From Candidatus Omnitrophota bacterium (lineage in GTDB: Bacteria > Omnitrophota > Gorgyraeia > JAGLLT01), in the NCBI GenBank assembly GCA_030630095.1, contig DAOVNW010000002.1, forward strand, positions 1 to 27,604: DNA of 27,604 nucleotides. Reading direction: 5' to 3'. Shown piece by piece: positions 15,754 through 25,080 of this stretch; position 1 is the stretch's first letter, and each line of letters starts with the position of its first letter. The notes under the pieces were generated by a model. That model saw nothing but the letters and a program-made list of their open reading frames with translations. It had not been told where the DNA came from and did no database searches. The position numbers and the translations under genes are program-made.

Positions 15754-16650
15754 ATGAAAAAAAAGGCATTAGGTAAGGGAATAGGAGCCTTAATACCCCA
15801 AAAAGAACCTGTTGATAAACATGACCAAGTAGTCCGCATTCAGGCGGATTTAATTTCTGCCAGTAGGTTTCAGCCGCGTATGAACTTTGACTCTCAAAAG
15901 CACGCCGAGTTGGTTTCCTCTATTAAAGAAAAAGGGATAATGCAGCCTATTATTGTCAGGCGGCTTAAGTCAATAGATGGCAATGAAGGCTTTGAGTTAA
16001 TCGCGGGAGAGAGAAGGTTGAGGGCAATGAAAGAGCTTGGCCTTAGAGATGTCCCGGCGCTTATCAGAAATGTTAAGGATCTTGAAGCCCTTGAGTTGTC
16101 TTTAGTGGAAAACATCCAGCGTGAGGAGCTTAATGCTATTGAAGAAGCCCATGCTTACGAGCGATTAATTGATGAGTTTGGTTTAACTCAGGAAGAGGTG
16201 GCTAAATCTGTCGGTAAAGAAAGATCTACAGTGGCCAATACTTTGAGACTGCTTAAGCTTCCTTTAATGATTCAAGACTATGTTTCACGTGGAACACTGT
16301 CTATGGGCCACGCCAGAGCCCTATTGGCCATTGCTGACGCCGCGCAACAAATAATTTTAGCTGAGGAGATTGTGAAAAAGGGCATTTCAGTCAGAGAGGT
16401 TGAGCAGGCTGTTAAGTCTCCCCTGAAAAAAGCACAAAGAAACGCTTGGGCGGCGGACAGAGACCCCCACATTAAGGCCGCTGAAGAGGAGTTGCAGCGT
16501 GCCCTAGGTACAAAAGTTACAATTGTCCGCGGCAAAAAAAAAGGTAAAATACAAATAGATTATTACACAGCCGGAGACTTAGAGAGACTTATTAATCTGC
16601 TAAAAAAAGCCAGCGGGTACAGTAGTTATAAAAAAGAAGCTAATTTGTAA
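15754..16650 (+). CDS. parB: Chromosome partitioning protein ParB (Spo0J)
   Basis: ParB binds parS, spreads as a CTP-dependent clamp and works with ParA in origin segregation. The 298-residue protein opens with the typical KKKALGKGIGALIP. It has the ParB/Srx CTP-binding motifs (AGERRLRAMKELG, ENIQREELNAIEEAHAYERL). A helix-turn-helix follows (GLTQEEVAKSVGKERSTVAN), and then the conserved SMGHARALLAI segment. A C-terminal dimerisation region ends the protein. A GGAG ribosome binding site lies close to the ATG. An exact parS is embedded in its coding sequence, as in Bacillus spo0J, spelling VSRGT in the protein. Confidence 0.95.
   Translation: MKKKALGKGIGALIPQKEPVDKHDQVVRIQADLISASRFQPRMNFDSQKHAELVSSIKEKGIMQPIIVRRLKSIDGNEGFELIAGERRLRAMKELGLRDVPALIRNVKDLEALELSLVENIQREELNAIEEAHAYERLIDEFGLTQEEVAKSVGKERSTVANTLRLLKLPLMIQDYVSRGTLSMGHARALLAIADAAQQIILAEEIVKKGISVREVEQAVKSPLKKAQRNAWAADRDPHIKAAEEELQRALGTKVTIVRGKKKGKIQIDYYTAGDLERLINLLKKASGYSSYKKEANL
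16281..16296 (-). promoter_or_regulatory. parS site inside parB
   Basis: The plus strand reads TGTTTCACGTGGAACA, the exact reverse complement of the parS at 14638-14653. The two sites are about 1.64 kb apart in opposite orientation, and both lie within about 4.5 kb of the presumed origin. Confidence 0.9.
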
Positions 16651-16695
16651 CTCAACAATATAACTTCTTTATTTATAATGAGTTGTGTAAAAAAA

Positions 16696-16860
16696 GCTCA
16701 TAGTTTATAGCTCATAGCTCATAGCGGATAGCGTATAGAAGTAAAAAAAACAAAAAAACCACTCGAATACGAACCGCCAAACCAAAATACATATTTATTT
16801 GTTTTCCTATCCGCTATACGCTAAACGCTATGCGCTATCGTGCTATCCGCTAAACGCTAT
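16696..16860. repeat. Inverted pair of GCTCATA/CTATACG heptamer arrays
   Basis: The left array (16696-16737) has six in-phase units of the types GCTCATA, GTTTATA, GCGGATA and GCGTATA. The right array (16807-16860) has about seven units of the complementary type (CTATCCG, CTATACG, CTAAACG, CTATGCG), with one 8-bp irregularity. About 70 nt of A/C-rich sequence lies between them. Together they fill most of the 310-nt gap after parB and could form a long imperfect hairpin. No terminator with a T-run is evident. Confidence 0.85.
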
Positions 16861-16882
16861 CTTTTATAAATCCTGCCAATCA

Positions 16883-16912
16883 TTGACAAAGCCCGTCAGT
16901 ATCGTGTATAAT
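16883..16912 (+). promoter_or_regulatory. Predicted sigma70 promoter of the MerR-like/giant-protein operon
   Basis: A perfect TTGACA (16883-16888) and a perfect TATAAT (16907-16912) are 18 bp apart. Transcription would start near 16919, about 42 nt before the small regulator gene. The leader contains a short AAGCC/GGCTT stem. Confidence 0.7.
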
Positions 16913-16960
16913 TGCTTATAATTATTGCAAGCCGTTTGGGCAGGGCTTACTTAACTACTT

Positions 16961-17143
16961 ATGAGACCTCCAAAGATTTACAGAATCAGCGACGCCGCGA
17001 AACTCCTGGGAGTTTCTAAAAGAACCATTTTTCGTTATGAAAAAAGCGGAGCCTTTCCACTGCCAAGAAGAAATCCCATTAATGGCTGGCGCGAGTACGC
17101 TAAAAAAGATATAGATATACTAAAAAAAATTATGGGGTGGTAG
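16961..17143 (+). CDS. Small MerR/excisionase-type helix-turn-helix protein
   Basis: The 60-residue product is a minimal winged helix-turn-helix of the MerR/excisionase (HTH_17) type: YRISDAAKLLGVSKRTIFRY then EKSGAFPLPRR and WREYAKKDIDILKK. There is no effector domain or dimerisation helix. It begins the operon and ends 10 nt before the giant surface-protein gene, so it probably binds DNA near its own promoter and tunes that gene. The intergenic heptamer inverted repeat just upstream is a possible target, though that is speculation. Phage-type excisionases are similar, but no integrase or attachment site is visible. Confidence 0.75.
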   Translation: MRPPKIYRISDAAKLLGVSKRTIFRYEKSGAFPLPRRNPINGWREYAKKDIDILKKIMGW

Positions 17144-17153
17144 GGCGATAGAA

Positions 17154-20100
17154 ATGGTTAACTATCCAACAGAAGAAACAATGACTGCAATTAGAAAAAA
17201 AGTTTCCAACAAGATAAAGATGGGAATTGCCCCCATCTTTTTTCTTTTGTTAGCAGTATTTTGCTTGGGGGCCTTTTGTAATTTTGCCTACGCGGCTGAC
17301 TTAGTTTGGGATGGCGGAGGTGTTGATGATAACTTTTCCACCGCGGCAAACTGGGTGGGTGACGCGGCGCCGGCAATAAATGACAATGTTACATTTAACG
17401 CGGGAGCTGTTAACTGTGTACTTGACGCCTTCGATTTAGGTACGGGCGATTTTATTGTAACATCAGGCTATAGCGGTACGTTCTCTTCATCAGGAACCTT
17501 CAAATGCGATGTTTGCACACTAAATTTAACTAACGCGGCTTGGAGCATCACAAATCAATTTGAGACCGGCACAACCGACCATGGCGCCTGGACAATTACG
17601 GCGGGAACATTTACAACCTCAGCCGCTCTTTATGTTAGCGGTAATATAATCATCGGTGTCGGGGGAGCCATAAACCAGACTGGCCAGTGGACAGTTATGC
17701 GGGGAGCAGCGACAAAGACTATATCTAATTTAGGAGGAGCTGCTGAAAACGATATAACCTTTTACAAATTTGAAGAAAATAGCGACACTAACGGTGGAGC
17801 TGTTGCTAAAACCCAAATACAATGTAATATCGCTGTTGGCGCGGAGGGGATGTTTACTAATGGTTGGAATCAAGCCACTGATGGTTATTTTGTCATTGGT
17901 GACGGAACAAACGCTATTGTCGTAACCGTCAGCGGCGGTTATTATAATAAAGGCAAAAGCGAAACCCTGGCTAATTCCAAAGTTAGTGTGGCCGGAGACA
18001 TAGAATTTAATGATGGCAACTGCTGGGGCTTTGACACCAGCGCCGGCGGAACATTTGAGTGGACCGGTGCCGCGGGTAGGCATGTCTGGCCAAACAGTAA
18101 CACGGCCTATTCGTTTTATGATTTTATACTCTCAGGCAGCAATACTTTGAATCATCAGGTAAACGACATATATATAACTAACAACTTTACTATCACCGAC
18201 GGTATTTTGTATATGACCAAAAGCATGTATGTCACCGGCAATATCGCTTTATCGGGTGACGCTATTCTTCGGCCTTTGGGTGATGATAATCCGGGGCAAG
18301 TTAGATTTGGCGGTACCTTGTCATGCGCGGGTACATCAAAAGTAGCAACAGAATTGGCCGGTACCGGCGCTGCCCCGAACAACTATGTTGAAATAATCGG
18401 AAGCGCGGGCGCGCTCAGGGCTTTTACCGGTGTTACCGCGTCATTAGATCAAAGCTGGCTGGAAGACGGCATCAATGAAATTCGTTTTAATAATGTAGAT
18501 GTACAATTTGATTTAACATCTCAAGGTACGGGCGAAAAGCTGGCTCTTACCGGGGATTCTACTTTTGACGCCATAACTTTAAACGGCAGCGCGGCAACCT
18601 CATTTACAACCGGCGCGTACACTGCGACACTCGGCGGCGCCTTCATAAATACTTTTGGCGCTGTAACTATAAGCGCGAGCGGCGCTATTAACATAGGCGC
18701 AAACGCGTTTATGAGCAACACAGCTAATTCTATCGTAGCTACCTCGGGCGCCCTTACCTGCGGAGATTTAACTATCGCAGGCACTTTCACCAATACCGCC
18801 GCTAATACTATTTTTTCAACAGGCAATGTAGAGATAAGTGTATTTGGCGCTACCGCTGCAAATAATACTCTTACTATGGATTGCACAGCGACGCTGGATA
18901 CAAAAACTTTGAACGCCTCGGTTCCCCTGGGGAATTTTACTGTAAACTCATCGGGCACTATTCAGTTGCTAACCAGCGCCCTTGATGTTGATGGAAATTT
19001 CCGGCTTCAGGCGGGAACTCTCGACTGTAATTCTTTAGGCCAGAACTACGCCGGAGATTACCAGAGAGATGCTGGCACAACGTACACCAGCACAGGGACA
19101 ACAACTACTTTTGATGGAACTGCCGCCCAGACCGCAACAAGTAATTCCTTAACCTATAACACAATCACTATTACAAACTCTCATGCTGATGGAGTTATAT
19201 TCGCGGATGCTTTTACTACAGCAACCTTGAATGACACCACAGCGAGCAGTAAACTCACCTTTAACGCCGGAGATACCTATACTATAACAGGAGCGGCAGG
19301 TTTAAACCTTGACGGTGGAGCGGCAGGTACTGAAATAACCTTAATTAGTGATCTCGCGGGGACAAAGTTTACCTTTGACGTTACGGGAGGCGATCAGACA
19401 GTAACTTATGTTAATGTAAAAGATTCCGCTGCCAGCGGCAACGACATAACAGCCAATACATCTATAAACAGCGGAGGGAATGACGACGCTGGAGCTACAC
19501 CCCAATGGGTATTTGGTAATGTTGCCAGATACTGGATAGCAGCCGGCAATAGTGACTGGGACACTAATGCTAACTGGTCATCTGCTTCCGGCGGTACGGG
19601 TCCGGCCGATTATCCTGATGCAGGGGATACAGCTATATTCGATAATAACGTAGCTTCAAATTGCACTTTGGACGCCCCCGCAACTATTGCTGCTTTGGAT
19701 GTGCAAGCCTATGCAGGCATTATCTCTTGCGGGACTAATAACTTTACTACTTCCGCCAATATGACCGTTACTTCAGGCGCCTTTACCGTAGGCGCCAATA
19801 CCACTCAGGTAGGCGGCGCCCTGAAGGTTGACGGCGGCACAGGTACCTTTACTTCAGGCGCGCTTGATTGTAACGGAGCTCTTGATATACAAGGGGGCGC
19901 CCTGACTGCCCCAGACGGCACAGGAGGTAATTTTAATGTAGCCGCCAACTGGTCTCATTCAGGCGGAACATTTAATCATTCATCTGGCACGGTTATCTTT
20001 GATACGGCGGCGGCTTCCACTATAGCCGATAATACCACTTTTTATAACTTAACCTGCACGCAAGCCGGCAAACAAATTAATTTTACAAACGGTACCACGC

Positions 20101-23100
20101 AGACCGCAAACAACACCCTGACCTTAACAGGAACAAGCGGAAACTTGATTACCCTGCGCTCAACGGCAGCCGGCAGCAAGTGGGACATAACCCTGCCTAA
20201 CGGCGCCCAGACGGTTAGCTTCATTGATGTAAAAGACGCGGATGCTAATACCAATACAATAACCTGTTATACTTCAACCGATTCAGGTAATAATAATACT
20301 AATTGGGTTTTTAAGAGTCTTTCAACTACCACCCCTGAAGCGGGCAAGACTGTTGGCCAACAGCCAACCATAAGAGGCTCTGCCGGAGCAGGAGATACAG
20401 TAACTATAAAGGGTACAGTTGGAACCGTTGCTTATCAGACCGTAGCCCAGGTAACTGCCGATGCCAACGGTAATTATATAGTTCGGCAGGCAAATTATAG
20501 CGCGACCCTTGACGCGGGAGCTAATAATATTCGCGCCGACGTCGGTGTCACTTTAGGAGCTCCGGTTAACGTTACAGTAGTGGCTGCCCCCACAATCAAT
20601 CAGGTTCCCACGATAAGCTCGCCTGTTGACGGAGGTAAGGTTAGCAGCGAAAAACCCGCTTTATCAGGTTCCGGCTTAGCGGGACAGAATGTGACAGTCT
20701 CAGCCTGGGACGCCGACGCCAACCTGCTTTTAACAGATGTGGCGGCTGCTGTCGTAGGCGCGGACGGGACATGGAGCATAGTCAGCTCCAGCTATACCTC
20801 CTCACTTGTAAAAGGCACTAATTATTTAATAGTAACCGTAGCGGGAGTGGCGAGCGACGTTGTTAGTTTTAGTTTCACCGACCCCTTCGGCATAGTCTTT
20901 GACTCAAGCACCAACGAACCCATAGCTAATGCCATCGTAACTATCTATAATCAAAACGGTACCCTTTGCGTAGCGGGAACAGACATAGCGGGAAGCGACT
21001 TTAATCCCCAGACTACCGGAGCAGACGGCGCCTACAGCTTCTTATGCGCCAACGGCAACTTCTATATCACAGTGGAAGCCCCGGGCTATACCTATCCTTC
21101 AAAAAAGACCACCTTCCCCACAGGAAGAGTTATAGTCACCGGCTCCAAGGGAGAGATATTTACCGTAGCTGGAGTAATAATAGAGATGGATCACCCCTTG
21201 GACTCTAATGACCTCTTATTAAAGATTAAAAAAGAAACCAACAAAAAAGAAGCCGTAGTGGGGGATATAGTCACCTATACAGTCACCATAAAGAACATCG
21301 GCTCAACAGACGTTAAAAACATCTTCTTAGAAGACCGCGTACCCGGAGGTTTTAAATATATAAACGGCAAGGCTATCCTGGATAATATACCCACTAACCC
21401 CGCAGGCTCAACCGCCTTATTATTCGACATAGGCACAGTCAACGCTCAGACTACCAGAACTCTAAAATATCAACTCGTTATCGGCTCAGGCGTTACCTTT
21501 GGTAACTATGAAAACACCGCCTGGGCCAGATATTCTGATGAAACAGTCATCTCCAACAAGGATCACGCCACGGTCAAGATAACCCCCGACCCCCTCTTTG
21601 ACTTAGGCACGGTTATTGGTAAAGTCTTCTGGGATGAACAAGAGCAAAGAGCTAAGGGCGAAGAGCCAAGAGCCAAGAGCCAAGAGCAAAACACAGAAGT
21701 ACAAGAGACTGAAAAGAGTTCTTCTACGCAATACGAACCAAACCTGGCTGACATACAAATAGTCATGGAAGACGGCGCTATAGTTACTACAGACAAGAAC
21801 GGCAAGTATCACATCCCGGCTCTGACCCTCGGCAGGCACTTATTAAGGATAGACGAAAGAACCCTGCCCGAAGGAGCGTATTTAACTACGGACAAAGTAG
21901 TAGTCATAGACGTAACCCCGGGCATACTTTCCAAAGTAAACTTTGGAGTGAAAGCGCAAAGAGCTAAGAGCCAAGAGCCAAGAGCCAAGAGCCAAGAGCA
22001 AGGAACCGACCAACCAAACCACCTCTTCTTCATAGCTATGGGTGATGCCAAGCTGGGCTATACCTTCCATCGAGGCAGCATAGAACCAATACAGCAGAGT
22101 GATAAGTTCAGAGGGGGCTTCTGGTCCGAAGGCAAACTAGCCTACTACTTAAAAGGTAAGGTCCTCGGTAGGTTCCTTATCACCTCAAGCCTTGATACAG
22201 ACCGTAAACAAAAAGAGCTCTTCAGGAACCTTGACCCTGACAAGTACTACCCTGTCTATGGAGACAGCTCCACCATTGACTACAAAGCCGCTGATACCCA
22301 GGGAGCTCTCTACTTATTAGTCGAATGGGATAAGTCATCACTTATGTGGGGTAACCATACTATCAACTTTACCGATACCGATTTAGCCTCCTTCAAGCGC
22401 ACCCTCTATGGAGCCAAGTTAGACTATAAAACCGTCTCAACCACTAAGTTTGACCAACCCAATACAAAACTCATCCTTTTTAAAGCTAAAGCACAACAGC
22501 AGGCCGCCCATGTAGAGTTCTTAGGCACCGGCGGCTCTCTCTTCTACCTTAAACACAAAGACATCATTGAGGGTTCTGAAAAGATAACCATAGAGGTCAG
22601 GGACAAGATAACCGGCCTAACCTTAGCCTCCTTAGAGCAGGAGGAAGGCTTTGACTATGAGATAGACTACGACAACGGCCGTATTATCTTCTGGGAGCCG
22701 GTCTCTCATACGGTTGAGTCTGATATGATTATCTCAACCTATTTACTTAATAACAACCCTGTCTACGTGACAGCCGACTATGAGTATGAGGCCCTGGATA
22801 AGTATGACAGAGGCATCTACGGCGCGCGTGTAGAGCAGGCCTTAGGCGACTATCTATCAGTCGGCGGCACCTATGTCAAAGAAGAACAGGTAGACAATAA
22901 CTACGAGTTAACCGGCACAGACACTACCCTGCGCTTAGGAGACAGAACCAAGATAACCGCCGAGTACGCCGAGAGCCGGTCTGAAGAAGTATCCAACTAT
23001 ATATCAACCGACGGCGGACTCTCATTTACAGAACTCCTAACCCCTGATGACGCCAAAGGCAAGGCCTACGGCATAAAAGGTACCTCAACCCTCATAGACG

Positions 23101-25073
23101 GCTTGAGCATAGAGGCTTACTATAAAAAGATAGAAGAAGGCTTCTCCTCCTCCAGAACCATATCAGAGCAGGCCAAAGAGCTCACCGGCGGCAGTTTAAC
23201 CTATGACATAACCGACAAAACCAGAGTAACCCTGCGCCACGACACACAAAAACTAACCGACAACGCCAACCCCCAGGCCCAACTCCAGACAGGCGCCGAT
23301 AAAACCCAGACCACCATCGCTCAGATAACCCACAAGTTAGAAAAACTAAAACTCACCGCCGAGTATAGAAAACAGGAAGCATCGGACATCAGACATCGGA
23401 CATCGGACGGACAGGACATCGAAGGAGACACCGTAGCCTTAAAGGCCGACTATAAGCTGAACGAAAAGGTTATCCTCTCCTTAGAACAGCAGGCCGTCAT
23501 TAAAGGTTCAGCCAACCACCAGACCACAGCCGGCATCCGGACTAAGGTAAATGAAAAACTTACCTTAAGAGTCAAACAGGCCTTAGGCACCAAAGGCGCC
23601 GCCACCAGCCTTGGAGCCGGTTATAACCTGACCGATAAGTTAGAGGTCTTAGGTGACTACGCCATAGGCGGCTTCGGCAGTTCATCTACCGACAACAGCT
23701 TCTCGCTGACCACCAGGGCTAAGGGTGATAACAATGATGAGATATACCACACCTACTCTATGTCCAACGACGCCTTAGAAGGCAAAAAGTACTCCAGCCT
23801 TATCGGAACCAAAAAGACGCTTGAAAGCGGCCTGGAGTTTACTATAGAGGAAGAAGAGTCGCTTCTTTCAACAGAAAAAACCAACACCAACATCTTCGGC
23901 CTCTCCGGTAACATCAACGATAAGACAGCCGGCTTTGTAAGATTTGAAAGAGGAGAGATCCAAAACCACGACGGCACACAGACCAAACGAAACGCCGTCA
24001 GCTTAGGTGGAAGCTACGTAGACAACAACCGCCTTAAAGTCTCCAGTAAACTGGAACTGCGCGTAGACAAAGGAGAAAACAACAGAAGGCAGTACCTCTC
24101 CTATAACGCCGCGGAACTAAAAGCCAATGACAACACCACTCTTTTTGCCAAGGTAAACCTCTCGCGAAGCGACAACACCACGCGCGATATAAAAGAAGGC
24201 ATGTACAAAGAGTTTATAACCGGCGCCGCCTACAGGCCGGTCTATAACGACAGACTAAACCTTCTGGCCCGTTACACCTATCTGGAAGATAGCGCTCCTT
24301 CTTCACAGTCCGGCTATAAGGATACAGAAGAAGAAAAGTCTCATATTGTTGCTGTCGAAGCCGTCTATGACCTGACAGACAACTGGCAGTTAGTCCAGAA
24401 GCTGGCCTTAAGGATGGGCGAGGAAAAGGTAAGCGGTTTTGACTTTACCGAGACCCGGACCTGGCTTAACATCACCCGCCTCAACTACCGCGTCAACAAA
24501 GACTGGAAGGTTGGCGGCGAGTACAGATTGCTTACCCAGAAGCAGGCCGATGATTATAAGCAGGGAGCCTTGCTGGAAGTAAGCCGCGGCATCGGTGACT
24601 TTATTGAGGTGGGTGCCGGCTATAACTTCACTGACTTTAATGATGACTTAACTCACCTTGATTATACCTCTCACGGGCCCTTTATCAGGGTAACGGGTAT
24701 GATGTATGATAGGAGTGAGGAAGAAAAGGAACGCGCCAGACAAAAGGCATTAGAGAAAAACATTAAAGAGTGGGCTTGGCAGAGAGTTGACGAACGCGCG
24801 GGGAGAGATAAAGAGACAAAAAGCATATATGAAAAATTTGCCCTTGCTCAAAAACTTGAAAAAGAGGGCCGTCTTGAAGAAGCTAAAGCCTTATATAAAG
24901 AAACAGTCCAGAGGGCAAGGGTTGTTTACATAGAAGAGGAAGAGTATATCAAAGACAGAGTACGCTTTGAAAAGGAACTAAGAGAACAGCGCGAATTAGC
25001 CGAGAGATACTTTGAAGAAGGCAGGCTGGAAGAAGCAAAAAAACTATGGCGGGGTATAATAGATAAGGATTAA
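17154..25073 (+). CDS. Giant exported multidomain protein with outer-membrane beta-barrel
   Basis: This 2639-residue protein begins with a long signal peptide (hydrophobic core about 25-42, likely cleaved after AYA at 47). Two large beta-rich modules follow (about 49-787 and 788-1053). Each opens with a W...NW motif, is rich in G, T, N and A, and closes with V.VKD and a WVF. Next come two Ig-like regions (about 1056-1243), a carboxypeptidase-regulatory-like domain (about 1244-1335), a DUF11 domain (about 1354-1475) and an SdrD-B-like domain (about 1485-1605). A long stretch of alternating amphipathic strands (about 1622-2519) contains DPDKYYPVYGDSS and LMWGNHTINF and ends GPFIRVTG. It looks like an outer-membrane barrel. 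A highly charged helical tail with TPR-like EGRLEEAK motifs (about 2520-2639) follows. The probable role is cell-surface display or adhesion, which is an inference. Three heptamer arrays lie in frame inside it. Confidence 0.85.
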   Translation: MVNYPTEETMTAIRKKVSNKIKMGIAPIFFLLLAVFCLGAFCNFAYAADLVWDGGGVDDNFSTAANWVGDAAPAINDNVTFNAGAVNCVLDAFDLGTGDFIVTSGYSGTFSSSGTFKCDVCTLNLTNAAWSITNQFETGTTDHGAWTITAGTFTTSAALYVSGNIIIGVGGAINQTGQWTVMRGAATKTISNLGGAAENDITFYKFEENSDTNGGAVAKTQIQCNIAVGAEGMFTNGWNQATDGYFVIGDGTNAIVVTVSGGYYNKGKSETLANSKVSVAGDIEFNDGNCWGFDTSAGGTFEWTGAAGRHVWPNSNTAYSFYDFILSGSNTLNHQVNDIYITNNFTITDGILYMTKSMYVTGNIALSGDAILRPLGDDNPGQVRFGGTLSCAGTSKVATELAGTGAAPNNYVEIIGSAGALRAFTGVTASLDQSWLEDGINEIRFNNVDVQFDLTSQGTGEKLALTGDSTFDAITLNGSAATSFTTGAYTATLGGAFINTFGAVTISASGAINIGANAFMSNTANSIVATSGALTCGDLTIAGTFTNTAANTIFSTGNVEISVFGATAANNTLTMDCTATLDTKTLNASVPLGNFTVNSSGTIQLLTSALDVDGNFRLQAGTLDCNSLGQNYAGDYQRDAGTTYTSTGTTTTFDGTAAQTATSNSLTYNTITITNSHADGVIFADAFTTATLNDTTASSKLTFNAGDTYTITGAAGLNLDGGAAGTEITLISDLAGTKFTFDVTGGDQTVTYVNVKDSAASGNDITANTSINSGGNDDAGATPQWVFGNVARYWIAAGNSDWDTNANWSSASGGTGPADYPDAGDTAIFDNNVASNCTLDAPATIAALDVQAYAGIISCGTNNFTTSANMTVTSGAFTVGANTTQVGGALKVDGGTGTFTSGALDCNGALDIQGGALTAPDGTGGNFNVAANWSHSGGTFNHSSGTVIFDTAAASTIADNTTFYNLTCTQAGKQINFTNGTTQTANNTLTLTGTSGNLITLRSTAAGSKWDITLPNGAQTVSFIDVKDADANTNTITCYTSTDSGNNNTNWVFKSLSTTTPEAGKTVGQQPTIRGSAGAGDTVTIKGTVGTVAYQTVAQVTADANGNYIVRQANYSATLDAGANNIRADVGVTLGAPVNVTVVAAPTINQVPTISSPVDGGKVSSEKPALSGSGLAGQNVTVSAWDADANLLLTDVAAAVVGADGTWSIVSSSYTSSLVKGTNYLIVTVAGVASDVVSFSFTDPFGIVFDSSTNEPIANAIVTIYNQNGTLCVAGTDIAGSDFNPQTTGADGAYSFLCANGNFYITVEAPGYTYPSKKTTFPTGRVIVTGSKGEIFTVAGVIIEMDHPLDSNDLLLKIKKETNKKEAVVGDIVTYTVTIKNIGSTDVKNIFLEDRVPGGFKYINGKAILDNIPTNPAGSTALLFDIGTVNAQTTRTLKYQLVIGSGVTFGNYENTAWARYSDETVISNKDHATVKITPDPLFDLGTVIGKVFWDEQEQRAKGEEPRAKSQEQNTEVQETEKSSSTQYEPNLADIQIVMEDGAIVTTDKNGKYHIPALTLGRHLLRIDERTLPEGAYLTTDKVVVIDVTPGILSKVNFGVKAQRAKSQEPRAKSQEQGTDQPNHLFFIAMGDAKLGYTFHRGSIEPIQQSDKFRGGFWSEGKLAYYLKGKVLGRFLITSSLDTDRKQKELFRNLDPDKYYPVYGDSSTIDYKAADTQGALYLLVEWDKSSLMWGNHTINFTDTDLASFKRTLYGAKLDYKTVSTTKFDQPNTKLILFKAKAQQQAAHVEFLGTGGSLFYLKHKDIIEGSEKITIEVRDKITGLTLASLEQEEGFDYEIDYDNGRIIFWEPVSHTVESDMIISTYLLNNNPVYVTADYEYEALDKYDRGIYGARVEQALGDYLSVGGTYVKEEQVDNNYELTGTDTTLRLGDRTKITAEYAESRSEEVSNYISTDGGLSFTELLTPDDAKGKAYGIKGTSTLIDGLSIEAYYKKIEEGFSSSRTISEQAKELTGGSLTYDITDKTRVTLRHDTQKLTDNANPQAQLQTGADKTQTTIAQITHKLEKLKLTAEYRKQEASDIRHRTSDGQDIEGDTVALKADYKLNEKVILSLEQQAVIKGSANHQTTAGIRTKVNEKLTLRVKQALGTKGAATSLGAGYNLTDKLEVLGDYAIGGFGSSSTDNSFSLTTRAKGDNNDEIYHTYSMSNDALEGKKYSSLIGTKKTLESGLEFTIEEEESLLSTEKTNTNIFGLSGNINDKTAGFVRFERGEIQNHDGTQTKRNAVSLGGSYVDNNRLKVSSKLELRVDKGENNRRQYLSYNAAELKANDNTTLFAKVNLSRSDNTTRDIKEGMYKEFITGAAYRPVYNDRLNLLARYTYLEDSAPSSQSGYKDTEEEKSHIVAVEAVYDLTDNWQLVQKLALRMGEEKVSGFDFTETRTWLNITRLNYRVNKDWKVGGEYRLLTQKQADDYKQGALLEVSRGIGDFIEVGAGYNFTDFNDDLTHLDYTSHGPFIRVTGMMYDRSEEEKERARQKALEKNIKEWAWQRVDERAGRDKETKSIYEKFALAQKLEKEGRLEEAKALYKETVQRARVVYIEEEEYIKDRVRFEKELREQRELAERYFEEGRLEEAKKLWRGIIDKD
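21641..21689 (+). repeat. In-frame AGAGCCA heptamer array 1 in the giant gene
   Basis: Seven 7-bp units run in perfect phase: AGAGCAA, AGAGCTA, AGGGCGA, three AGAGCCA, and AGAGCAA. They encode residues about 1496-1512, a hydrophilic RAKSQE-type loop inside the SdrD-B-like domain. Confidence 0.9.
21953..22001 (+). repeat. In-frame AGAGCCA heptamer array 2 in the giant gene
   Basis: Seven units again run in perfect phase: AGCGCAA, AGAGCTA, four AGAGCCA, and AGAGCAA. The array has the same length and the same order of end units as the copy 312 nt upstream. It encodes RAKSQEP/RAKSQEQ, with a 7-residue period, between the SdrD-B-like domain and the barrel. Confidence 0.9.
23381..23408 (+). repeat. 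In-frame ATCGGAC heptamer array in the barrel region
   Basis: Four 7-bp units (ATCGGAC, ATCAGAC, ATCGGAC, ATCGGAC) are followed by decayed copies to about 23424. They encode SDIRHRTSDGQDIEG between two barrel strands, where a surface or periplasmic loop is expected. Confidence 0.75.
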
Positions 25074-25080
25074 GTAAAAA

